A DNA stretch of 64,000 bases from Natronosalvus hydrolyticus (GTDB lineage Archaea > Halobacteriota > Halobacteria > Halobacteriales > Natrialbaceae), in contig JAOPJZ010000017.1 in NCBI GenBank assembly GCA_025517525.1, positions 1 to 64,000 of the forward strand, read 5' to 3'. The notes under the pieces are model-generated. The model saw nothing but the letters and a program-made list of their open reading frames with translations, was not told the origin of the DNA and searched no databases. The position numbers were made by a program, and so were the translations under genes. Shown here one piece after another: positions 17,522 through 24,756 of the stretch; within the stretch, counting starts at the first letter, position 1, and the number at the start of each line of letters is the position of its first letter.

Positions 17522-17540
17522 GCCCATTTTTAAAGATACC
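17522..17540 (-). promoter_or_regulatory. TATA box region
   Basis: GGTATCTTTAAAAATGGGC on the minus strand, about 45 bases upstream of the DUF1931 start, leaving space for a leader with GGAGGTGA. Confidence 0.6.
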
Positions 17541-17602
17541 CTCCAACAACACGAAAAACATCACACACTATCGGTTCCTGCCAAAAACATCTCTACTGGT
17601 TT

Positions 17603-17848
17603 CTACAACAATGGTTCATCTGAAAAATCATCTACTGCTGCTTCCCCATCAGGGGTTAATCTGAACCGTCCATATCCAATACGTTTCACCAGCCCTCTGC
17701 CCTCCAACGATTTCAGCACACGCTTCGCTGAAGACTTGTTCCCACAGATCTCTGCTAACAGACCTGTGGACTCCATCGAACCACGCTGATAAATCTTCTT
17801 CAACACTTCCTTCTGCTTCTTCCCCAGTCCTCTTCCAATCACTATCAC
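17603..17848 (-). CDS. winged-helix DNA-binding protein
   Basis: 81 residues forming one winged helix: KKQKEVLKKIYQRGSMEST, recognition helix SAKRVLKSLEGRGLVKRI and wing GYGRFRLTPDGEAAV. It overlaps the end of orc1/cdc6 by four bases, so the two are co-transcribed; a role in replication or copy control of the element is inferred from that. ATG start; no other domain. Confidence 0.7.
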   Translation of the reverse strand: MIVIGRGLGKKQKEVLKKIYQRGSMESTGLLAEICGNKSSAKRVLKSLEGRGLVKRIGYGRFRLTPDGEAAVDDFSDEPLL

Positions 17849-19200
17849 CCGTTCATATGCTGATCCAGGATCTCCTCTGCCTCATTAGCAGCCTCTTGTT
17901 CTTCCAAGTTCAGTACAAGATTCTGGTCTCTGATCTTTTCAAGCAATCTTTCGCGTTCGAGATTATCTTCTACAGCTTCTTTAAACACTTCTAAATTAAA
18001 AATTTCCTCGTAACAATTCGGATTCTTTGGCTCAGAATAGTCCTTCGTCTTCTCCAATAGTCCAATTTTTACTAAATACTCTAGCTGTCTGTAGACAAAA
18101 GATTTTCTTGCTTTGTAATCCTCGCCTTGCTTTTCGACCATTGCATATTCACATGCTTTGCTGTAGGATTGTGTTACGTACTTCAAATGAGGTTTTCCCT
18201 TCTTTAGTTGTTGATAAAGAGAAGACATAACTAAGTAGAAATGCTTATCCTTGGAGTAGAACACTTGCTGTATCTTATCTCGTTGTATCTTTTCGATAGT
18301 TGATTCAACCACATCGATCTGCTTCTTTTGACTGTCAACCACAACTGAGGGGGACTCAATACCATTAGGAACGTTTTTTAGAATATCGATCCCCTTTCGG
18401 ATGTCACCGTGAAAATTTTGAGCAATTTCTCTAGCGATTTTCCTTAGTGCAGGCTTTGATAGTATCTCCTCACTGTATGCCTCTTGTTGTCTTTGAGACA
18501 GAATATCTACGATCTCCTCTTCGGTGTATTTCTTAAAATTGTATGTAGCATGGCTTAGTGAGGATTTCACGTCAGGAGCAATTTCTTCAATTATATTGGC
18601 CTCATTACTGATTCCGATGAAGGTGATGTTTCCTTTAAACCCATCCTCTGCTACCTCACTCACACATTGATGAGGTCTTGATAAGGAGTAAAGAACAGGA
18701 CGACTCAGGTAGTCTCGGTCACTTCTGGTACTATGCAATTCATGAATTTCGTCAAGTATTACTAACAGATCGGGTGTGGATTCAGAATTAATATATTCCA
18801 TTATGGATGTTATGTTTTTTGATAGGCCTTGGCCTCGAACAAATTTCAAACCAAGGTCATCGCAGAGCTTTTCGTAGACTGCTTGTCCTGATGATCGGTC
18901 AGCGCAGTTGATGTATATTGTTTTGATGTGTGATGTATCGTTGTTTTCTCTGACTTTCTGAAGGATATGTTTGATAGTTACTGTTTTTCCGGTTCCAGGT
19001 GGGCCAACCAATATGGCATGTTGCCCTTGGTTTTCGTTGATTACTGGGGCAAAGGTATTGTTCAGTAGTTCTTCAATTATATGTTCTCTATGTGGGATTT
19101 TTTCAGGAACATACCCTATATCGAGTTTTGTGTCATCTGATATGATTCTCTGTGTATTGTTTTGATCGGTACAGTTTGTAAGATCAAATTTGTTTCCCAT
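17845..19200 (-). CDS. cdc6: Orc1/Cdc6 replication initiator
   Basis: 451 residues. AAA+ core with Walker A ILVGPPGTGKTVTIKHI (about residue 65), Walker B LLVILDEIHEL (about 149) and sensor-1 ITFIGISNEAN. The remaining part carries the lid and a C-terminal winged helix (about 330-430) that binds origin repeats. Archaeal Orc1/Cdc6 recognises origin recognition boxes and loads the MCM helicase. It starts next to the origin-like repeats at 19307-19730, the usual arrangement for an autonomously replicating archaeal element. Full family length. Confidence 0.93.
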   Translation of the reverse strand: MGNKFDLTNCTDQNNTQRIISDDTKLDIGYVPEKIPHREHIIEELLNNTFAPVINENQGQHAILVGPPGTGKTVTIKHILQKVRENNDTSHIKTIYINCADRSSGQAVYEKLCDDLGLKFVRGQGLSKNITSIMEYINSESTPDLLVILDEIHELHSTRSDRDYLSRPVLYSLSRPHQCVSEVAEDGFKGNITFIGISNEANIIEEIAPDVKSSLSHATYNFKKYTEEEIVDILSQRQQEAYSEEILSKPALRKIAREIAQNFHGDIRKGIDILKNVPNGIESPSVVVDSQKKQIDVVESTIEKIQRDKIQQVFYSKDKHFYLVMSSLYQQLKKGKPHLKYVTQSYSKACEYAMVEKQGEDYKARKSFVYRQLEYLVKIGLLEKTKDYSEPKNPNCYEEIFNLEVFKEAVEDNLERERLLEKIRDQNLVLNLEEQEAANEAEEILDQHMNG

Positions 19201-19306
19201 ATTTCTATATCTATTAAAGTCTGTTTATAAATATATACGTCAGTTGGGCGTAGTGTACGGCAGCCGATCTTGGATATAGAAAAATAGACAACCTTGATTT
19301 CATGTA

Positions 19307-19330
19307 GACCACACACGGGTGACGTACGGA
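19307..19330 (-). repeat. origin-type repeat, copy 1 (inverted orientation)
   Basis: GACCACACACGGGTGACGTA: on the minus strand it reads TACGTCACCCGTGTGTGG, matching copies 2 and 3 at most positions. Lies between cdc6 and the AT-rich core, pointing the opposite way to copies 2 and 3. Confidence 0.65.
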
Positions 19331-19370
19331 GTCGGCGATGAGCGGTTGAGCAACCAACCGTGAAATTCTG

Positions 19371-19442
19371 TTACTACTACCCCGTTTATGTATTACTACT
19401 AGTTAGTTAACTAATAATAACACCGTTATACCTAGTATATAG
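19371..19442. other. AT-rich core of the putative replication origin
   Basis: About 70 bases dominated by short A/T words (TATTACTACTAGTTAGTTAA and similar), flanked by oppositely oriented repeats. The layout fits a duplex-unwinding element of an archaeal origin next to cdc6. Confidence 0.6.
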
Positions 19443-19502
19443 AAGAAGAAAGAGATTCTCTTTATAAATGGAGTGGGGCAGGTAGATAGACCTCTTGGCA
19501 CA

Positions 19503-19524
19503 GTCCATACGACACCCGTGTGTG
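19503..19524 (+). repeat. origin-type repeat, copy 2
   Basis: GTCCATACGACACCCGTGTG, identical to copy 3 over at least 20 bases and in inverted orientation to copy 1. Confidence 0.7.
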
Positions 19525-19644
19525 AATCCTCTTCACTTATTCCAAGTGAACAATTTTCACTACTATCCAGTACTTTTCGCCTCGGTTTCCAGTGGAGGGG
19601 AGGGCTTCTGCAATACAAATTATAGCTGTAGAAGCCAAATCATA

Positions 19645-19664
19645 GTCCATACGACACCCGTGTG
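19645..19664 (+). repeat. origin-type repeat, copy 3
   Basis: GTCCATACGACACCCGTGTG, a perfect repeat of copy 2 placed 142 bases further on. Together with copies 1 and 4 it brackets the AT-rich core. Confidence 0.7.
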
Positions 19665-19707
19665 GATCTGAGCTGCCGAAAAAACAAGGGTAGAAAAGTT
19701 GGGTAAC

Positions 19708-19730
19708 GGGGGTGACGTATGCACGTGTGG
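19708..19730 (-). repeat. origin-type repeat, copy 4 (degenerate)
   Basis: GGGGGTGACGTATGCACGTG shares GGGTGACGTA with copy 1 and ends in the same CGTGTGG seen in reverse elsewhere; a diverged inverted copy directly before the next gene. Confidence 0.5.
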
Positions 19731-19735
19731 ACTTT

Positions 19736-20290
19736 TTAGAAGTATTCGTCGAGTGCTGATTGGCTGTACTCGTCCTGGTCCGCATCCAGGTTTTCGAGTT
19801 CATGCCGTGTAAGCCAGAAGGTCTTGGGTACTCCTTCCACACCGAGATCGTCGTACATTTCTTGGACGAAGTGCCGGTCACGGTCTTTCTTGATCCCGAA
19901 CCGCAAATCTTCTAATCGTTCTTGGTCGTAGCTGCTGAGTTCGGGGTCTTCACATAGTGGTGGTGGCTGGTCGTCTGGTTCCAGCGGTGTCCAATGGTCG
20001 AGGTACTCTCGGAAGGTGTGCTGGTACAGGTCTTTCACCTGCTTGTTGGCGTACCGGGCGTCCATGGTCATGGTAGAGAGATAGAGAAGTGTTTCGGGCC
20101 ATGTTGCGTACTCGATCCTTTCGTCGAGAGGTGTTTCCAGGTTCTGTGCTACACGCGCCATCTTGATATCCTGATAGATATCGTGATCGTGTCCAGGTGC
20201 CCAGTCCGTTGTGGTCTCGTGTGCTATGACGGGGTCGGTTACTGCCCTGGTGGTTTTGATCGCTCCGAGTTCGGAAAGATCCAGATCGAT
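19736..20290 (-). CDS. hypothetical protein, probable ATC start
   Basis: About 184 residues. The first ATG is internal (at 20161); upstream the frame continues with coding-like sequence (KTTRAVTDPVIAHETTTDW) to an ATC placed directly after the TGA of the previous gene, 13 bases from GGGGATG. No ATG/GTG/TTG exists between that stop and residue 43. Last of three genes read from 22019. The protein is acidic with FWLTRHELENLDADQ near the C-terminus. No family recognised. Confidence 0.6.
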   Translation of the reverse strand: MDLDLSELGAIKTTRAVTDPVIAHETTTDWAPGHDHDIYQDIKMARVAQNLETPLDERIEYATWPETLLYLSTMTMDARYANKQVKDLYQHTFREYLDHWTPLEPDDQPPPLCEDPELSSYDQERLEDLRFGIKKDRDRHFVQEMYDDLGVEGVPKTFWLTRHELENLDADQDEYSQSALDEYF

Positions 20291-20992
20291 TCACGCATCC
20301 CCTCCGAATTCGCTGATTCCGGTTTGATCCGAGGACTTGGAGTACGGTTCTGCGTCTACAGGCTCGCCCTCTTCTTGTTCGAGTTCCGCTTGTAGTTCTT
20401 GGCCGTTGAAGCCGAGTAGGTCTTCGGCGTTGCCTTTGCGTTTGAGCTCGAGTTCGACTACTTCGTAGTCGTCGAGGTTGGTGACTCCGTACTGCTTCGC
20501 GTATTCTCTGGTGAATTGCTCGAGGTCTCTGAGTGTGTTGAACAGGTAGTATGGTTGGTTTCCTCCGAGTTTGTCGATGACTGGTTGTTTGTTTTTGCCG
20601 TTTCCGAAGCTGTGGAACAGGGCGTACGCTGTCGGATCTTCGTCTTGTTGTCCTCCGTCTGCGAGTAGTATGTTTTCGCCACCGTCTGTCTCGGGCTCGT
20701 CCTCTATGTGGTCGAGTAGTGCTTCATAGCTGTCTTGGAGCAATTCGATTGTGTGGTCTCGGTGCCAAGGAGCCAGTGAAACGTCTTCTACTGAGAATTG
20801 CGGGCCTCCGTTTTCGTAGATAATCTGGGTTCCAAACGGTAGCTCGTCTTCTTCGTCGACGTAGGTATGGTCGGAGACGTATTCTTCTCGGAAGTGGTGG
20901 TCTCTGTCAATGAAGTAGTTGTGAACGATATCGTCTATCAGTTGTTCTTCCAGTGTCCGTCCGAACTCGTCTACAAGTGCTCCTTTTTCGAT
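20291..20992 (-). CDS. hypothetical acidic protein, probable ATC start
   Basis: About 233 residues. The frame is open and coding-like well upstream of the first TTG (20743); the open part (VDEFGRTLEEQLIDDIVHN and onward) reaches an ATC that lies 15 bases from GGTGA and a few codons after an in-frame TGA. The C-terminal third is rich in E, D and Q. It follows the DUF932-like gene by 19 bases and ends on the start of the next gene. Function unknown; its neighbours suggest a role in replication or plasmid maintenance. Confidence 0.6.
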   Translation of the reverse strand: MEKGALVDEFGRTLEEQLIDDIVHNYFIDRDHHFREEYVSDHTYVDEEDELPFGTQIIYENGGPQFSVEDVSLAPWHRDHTIELLQDSYEALLDHIEDEPETDGGENILLADGGQQDEDPTAYALFHSFGNGKNKQPVIDKLGGNQPYYLFNTLRDLEQFTREYAKQYGVTNLDDYEVVELELKRKGNAEDLLGFNGQELQAELEQEEGEPVDAEPYSKSSDQTGISEFGGDA

Positions 20993-21011
20993 AACCGTGT
21001 TTCACCCTTCC

Positions 21012-22019
21012 CTATGCTTGAAGCCCGTATTCTTCTACAAGCTCGTTGATGGTTTCTTCTTCGCCTTCCCAGTATTCCTCGGCGTCGTCAATATTCCTGA
21101 GTTGGTAGGCACGGTCCTCGATCGTGTTCTTGACCATTTCATCGTAGTCTGGAAGCTCCCCGTTCAAGTCTACGAGTTGGGATGCTTTCTCCTGTGCCGT
21201 GTTGATCACGTGCCGAGGTAGATCGTTTCGCGAGTTGTGGGTTAGCTGCTCTGTAGCTACTTGCAGTGTTTCGTAGACAGTCGGGCTACTCGGTTCTTCC
21301 ACGACGTCATTGTAGGTCATAGCGATATCTCCGTGTCCTCCATTGATGTAGAATGGGAGATCCAGTCTGTGCTCAAGGAACTCGAATGCCACCCACTCAC
21401 TGTCCAATTCGATCTCTTTCATCTGGTCGTACCGTTCTTCCACCATTTCGGAGTTCTCGACTACTGAGCGAGCAAGTTGGTGGAACATTGTGGGGTCAAG
21501 TTCATCATGGTGTGTTTGCCTGACCGACATCTGACCTACGGGCAAGGTTAGACCGTTGCTGCAGACCTGTCGTTCCTCAAAATACGATCCTTCAGTGGCT
21601 TTCCTACCGTCGTTTCCAGAAGTGATTTTCAAACCGATCGTGCTGGGATCGTCCGTTTCTCCTGGGTTGATTTCCAACCCTTCGAATACTCCTTCGTTGG
21701 TGTACCGGTGGTAGTTGTTTGAGGTTTCGAGTTCGCCTGTGAAGTTGAAGTCGTATTCTTCTTTCAGTGCTTCTACTGCGTCTGCTGTGTATTCGGTGAT
21801 ATCTGAGAATTCGTGTGGTACGAACCGGTTGTCGTTAGATGATGTGATCCCGACAAGCAGGTCTCCGACCCACCAGGAGTTTTTGTACCCGGCTTGATTC
21901 CATTTGTCTCTGCCGGGGTGGTATCCAAAGGTTTTGCCCTCTTCCATTTCTGGAAGTTGTTCTCCGATTTCTCGGAGTTCGTCTACGTCGTCATAGTTGA
22001 GTGTTTCGCCTATTGTGAT
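21012..22019 (-). CDS. DUF932-like protein, probable ATC start
   Basis: About 335 residues. Sequence VPHEFSDITEYTADAVEAL, then RQVCSNGLTLPVGQMSVRQT, follows the order of DUF932 plasmid/phage proteins, whose members share a CSNG motif. The role of the family is unknown; members are typically plasmid- or phage-borne. The first ATG (21947) is internal: 24 coding-like codons precede it back to ATC at 22019, after GAGGTCGATTCACA. First gene of a three-gene operon facing the origin. Confidence 0.65.
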   Translation of the reverse strand: MTIGETLNYDDVDELREIGEQLPEMEEGKTFGYHPGRDKWNQAGYKNSWWVGDLLVGITSSNDNRFVPHEFSDITEYTADAVEALKEEYDFNFTGELETSNNYHRYTNEGVFEGLEINPGETDDPSTIGLKITSGNDGRKATEGSYFEERQVCSNGLTLPVGQMSVRQTHHDELDPTMFHQLARSVVENSEMVEERYDQMKEIELDSEWVAFEFLEHRLDLPFYINGGHGDIAMTYNDVVEEPSSPTVYETLQVATEQLTHNSRNDLPRHVINTAQEKASQLVDLNGELPDYDEMVKNTIEDRAYQLRNIDDAEEYWEGEEETINELVEEYGLQA

Positions 22020-22184
22020 TGTGAATCGACCTCATAGACATGTTTTCTTCAAGAAACGCTTTTATCAATATGTTCAAACTAGTTATTGGTTCTTATAGAC
22101 AACCCCTATCCATCATTCCATGTGGATATTGTTTCATTGTTGGAAAATGCTACTGTCGGGGCGGCCTTTTAGATGAATTTTTGG

Positions 22185-23030
22185 TTATCCGATGTCTATA
22201 TTTTCATCTTCAATAATATCGTGGACTGCCATGCGAACTGACTCATTATGATTTTTAACTCTGAAAGTAGAAGATCCGTTCACTAACCATCGAGACTTGT
22301 ACTGATCGCAATTTACAAAGAGGTCGTATTGCCCATCTTTTGGAGCGGGTGAGATTTCAACTGTGTAGTATTCATTAGGAACTGTTCTGAACGTTGCTTT
22401 AGACGTATTGTATGCGTGTTGGATGTTGTGAAATCCTTTTTCGGGCTTGATTGTAATTTCATCAGCAACAAATGGGTCTCCGTCGATTGATTCCAGAGGT
22501 TCAATAGTACATTCTATCATAGATCCAGCTAAGTACAGCTGGTACAGCGACCCTAATCCGCCTACAATTGGTTGGCCAGAGACAGGTGTGTTATCTTTCG
22601 AGGCAAGTTCTGGGATACGGTATTGATTATAGTCAATGTTTTTATAGATTCTAAGGTGAGGTTCTATCTCAAGCTCGTTTACTTCCACAATTAGAAACTC
22701 GTCTCCCTTGTTAGCGATGAATTCGTCGACCCATTGCTTAGGGATTGATAGCCAGGTTTTGCTCTTTCTTTGAAAGATTTTTTGGTAGTTGAAGTACCCA
22801 GGTTTTCGGCTTTCTGCCTTTTGAATAGGCCCTGGTAACACTCTGAGGTAGGGGGCTTTATCATCGATTTTGTCAATTCTAGTACCGTCTCCAATGGCAA
22901 AACCGGCTTTTTCGATTTTATCTGGAAGTGCAACACGATAGTAGTCGCCTGATGAGCGGCTAATTCTCCGTACATCTTCTGGATGGTAGCTAACTTGATG
23001 CTTCCAAACCTGGGGGACACCAGAGCTCAT
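22185..23030 (-). CDS. hypothetical protein with AbrB-like hairpins
   Basis: 281 residues. Two segments, DYYRVALPDKIEKAGFAIGD (about 28-47) and TWLSIPKQWVDEFIANKGDE (about 92-111), each resemble the swapped-hairpin AbrB/SpoVT strand-helix-strand pattern (x-I-P-x-x-h...G-D-x). The rest is beta-rich and unrecognised. A TATA-like CATTTAAATA abuts the ATG, so the true start may be further downstream. Divergent from the DNA-transfer operon; a regulator of that operon is a reasonable guess only. Confidence 0.55.
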   Translation of the reverse strand: MSSGVPQVWKHQVSYHPEDVRRISRSSGDYYRVALPDKIEKAGFAIGDGTRIDKIDDKAPYLRVLPGPIQKAESRKPGYFNYQKIFQRKSKTWLSIPKQWVDEFIANKGDEFLIVEVNELEIEPHLRIYKNIDYNQYRIPELASKDNTPVSGQPIVGGLGSLYQLYLAGSMIECTIEPLESIDGDPFVADEITIKPEKGFHNIQHAYNTSKATFRTVPNEYYTVEISPAPKDGQYDLFVNCDQYKSRWLVNGSSTFRVKNHNESVRMAVHDIIEDENIDIG

Positions 23031-23098
23031 ATTTAAATGTTTTGTGCCGGGTTTGTGCTCAAAATAGGGAACACAATGCCAAGGTATAATTTTACCTG

Positions 23099-23497
23099 AT
23101 GGTTCAAAGACCTGGAAAGGGCCTATACGAAGGCCAGAAACTCGCGGTTAAAAACAGGCTGTACAGACACGGTACAATAGCTGTAATCGCATTACTGCTC
23201 TGGGCAAATCCAGTAGCGGCTTCGCATGAGAATGCGGAGTGCCCGCCTCCGGAAGAGTTCCTACCGCTTCTCGAGTTTCTGCACTCGGTGGAGCAGCTGG
23301 GAGTGGTTATTGCGTTTGCACTTCTCACAGTCGTTCTGATCGCTGCAGGAGTTTCGTGGATGATTCCAGGAGAGGATTGGAATCGTAGAGCAAAACAGAT
23401 TCTGAAGAACGGTCTGGCCGGTTTCCTACTGGTTCTGATGGCACCGATGATGTCTGCGTTCATGATCGGAGCTGCTGAGGGGGTGTGGTCATGCTGA
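23099..23497 (+). CDS. VirB2/TrbC-like pilin candidate
   Basis: 132 residues. A signal-peptide-like segment (GTIAVIALLLWANPVAA, cleavage after about residue 41) precedes a short acidic linker and two hydrophobic helices (about 65-85 and 100-122) separated by a charged loop GEDWNRRAKQIL. This size and topology fit VirB2/TrbC pilin-type subunits of type IV secretion. It is first in the DNA-transfer operon and overlaps the VirB6-like gene. The N-terminal start is uncertain: the TATA-like box lies very close to the ATG. Confidence 0.6.
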   Translation: MVQRPGKGLYEGQKLAVKNRLYRHGTIAVIALLLWANPVAASHENAECPPPEEFLPLLEFLHSVEQLGVVIAFALLTVVLIAAGVSWMIPGEDWNRRAKQILKNGLAGFLLVLMAPMMSAFMIGAAEGVWSC

Positions 23498-24753
23498 AAA
23501 AGCGTTGCACACGAACAGCAGTACTACTGGTCGCAGGGTTTCTACTGCTGATGCTGGTTGCCGGTGCTGCAGCAGCACAAACACAGGGTAACGAAACCAG
23601 TGAAGACAACGACGAGGAAGAAGGGATCTTGTCCTCAATCCAAGATCTGGTCTCGGAGCTCTCAGAGTTCAATTCGAATTACGAGGAGAGGATGGGTGAA
23701 ACCCTGACTGACGGGATCTCGGATGTTTTGTTCGGCCCGTTCGAGTACATGGTGATCCATTTGATCCCGGAACTGATTCTACTACTAAGCCAAGCACCAG
23801 GTATTGAAGGAAATGGGGCAGTGGAAACGCTTCACCAGCAAACCCTGTTGATCGCATACCTGATGTCGGGTACTGCGTTCGTGGCTGCTGGTCTGTTGTA
23901 CATGACAGGTCCGTTGTTCGGTGTCAGCTTTCGGGAGGCTCGGATGATTGTGCCACGTCTCATAGTTGCGTTGCTGTTCGGGACTTTCGCGATCCCGTTG
24001 CTTCAGTTGACAATCGATTTCTCGAACGCTATGACCTGGGCGTTCCGAACTGAAGGGCTCGGTTTGGATATGGAGCAGCTGGTAGGGCTTTCCGCTGGGC
24101 TTGTACTGGTCTCAGTATTGAAAGCAATCCTCCTGCTGATCTTGGTGATAATGTACGCACTTAGGGATGTGTTCATATTGTTCCTTCCAGCTATCGCACC
24201 GTTGATAGCGTTCTTCTGGGCTTTCCCACGATCCAAAAAGTATGCTGACCGGTTTATCGGCCTGTTCTGGGCGTTGCTGGCGATGGGGCCGCTGAACATG
24301 ATGGCTCTGAGCTTCATCCTGGAGATGATGAGGTTCTCCGTGGATTCTCCGTTGCAGTCTGTCTCGAACTGGATCTACGGGGTTACAGCGCTGGCGTTGT
24401 TGATTATCTTGCCGTACCAGTTGTACGGTGTTAGTCAGGCTGTTGCTGGCCCGGCGACCGCGTTTGCTGGTGCTGCTGTTCAAACCGCCTCGAAGAGGGT
24501 ACAGCGTCGAGGTGAGAGTGGCGAGATTAGACGTGGACGTGGTGTTCGAGGCGGGTATACTCGGGAGGATATGCTGAAGATGAGGGATGTTGCTCACAGG
24601 GAAGAGCGACGTCGAGTGAAAGAGGATTATGAGCAGAGAACTCGGAAGCCAGAGGTCAAACCGTATGAGTGGGCTCGGTTGGATCCTGATCAGACGGATC
24701 TGAACGAGTTCGACGAGAAAGGACGTCGTATTCTCTGGGATGGGGGTCGGTAG
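23485..24753 (+). CDS. VirB6/TrbL-like polytopic membrane protein
   Basis: 422 residues. A signal-like N-terminus (VLLVAGFLLLMLVAGAAAA), then an acidic stretch, then about seven membrane helices between residues 110 and 330, including AILLLILVIMYALRDVFIL and FLPAIAPLIAFFWAF. A charged cytosolic tail (RVQRRGESGEIRRGRGVRGG) follows. The order fits the VirB6/TrbL channel component of type IV secretion, here in its usual position before VirB4. Classification rests on topology and context rather than motif identity. Confidence 0.65.
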   Translation: MVMLKKRCTRTAVLLVAGFLLLMLVAGAAAAQTQGNETSEDNDEEEGILSSIQDLVSELSEFNSNYEERMGETLTDGISDVLFGPFEYMVIHLIPELILLLSQAPGIEGNGAVETLHQQTLLIAYLMSGTAFVAAGLLYMTGPLFGVSFREARMIVPRLIVALLFGTFAIPLLQLTIDFSNAMTWAFRTEGLGLDMEQLVGLSAGLVLVSVLKAILLLILVIMYALRDVFILFLPAIAPLIAFFWAFPRSKKYADRFIGLFWALLAMGPLNMMALSFILEMMRFSVDSPLQSVSNWIYGVTALALLIILPYQLYGVSQAVAGPATAFAGAAVQTASKRVQRRGESGEIRRGRGVRGGYTREDMLKMRDVAHREERRRVKEDYEQRTRKPEVKPYEWARLDPDQTDLNEFDEKGRRILWDGGR

Positions 24754-24756
24754 TTT

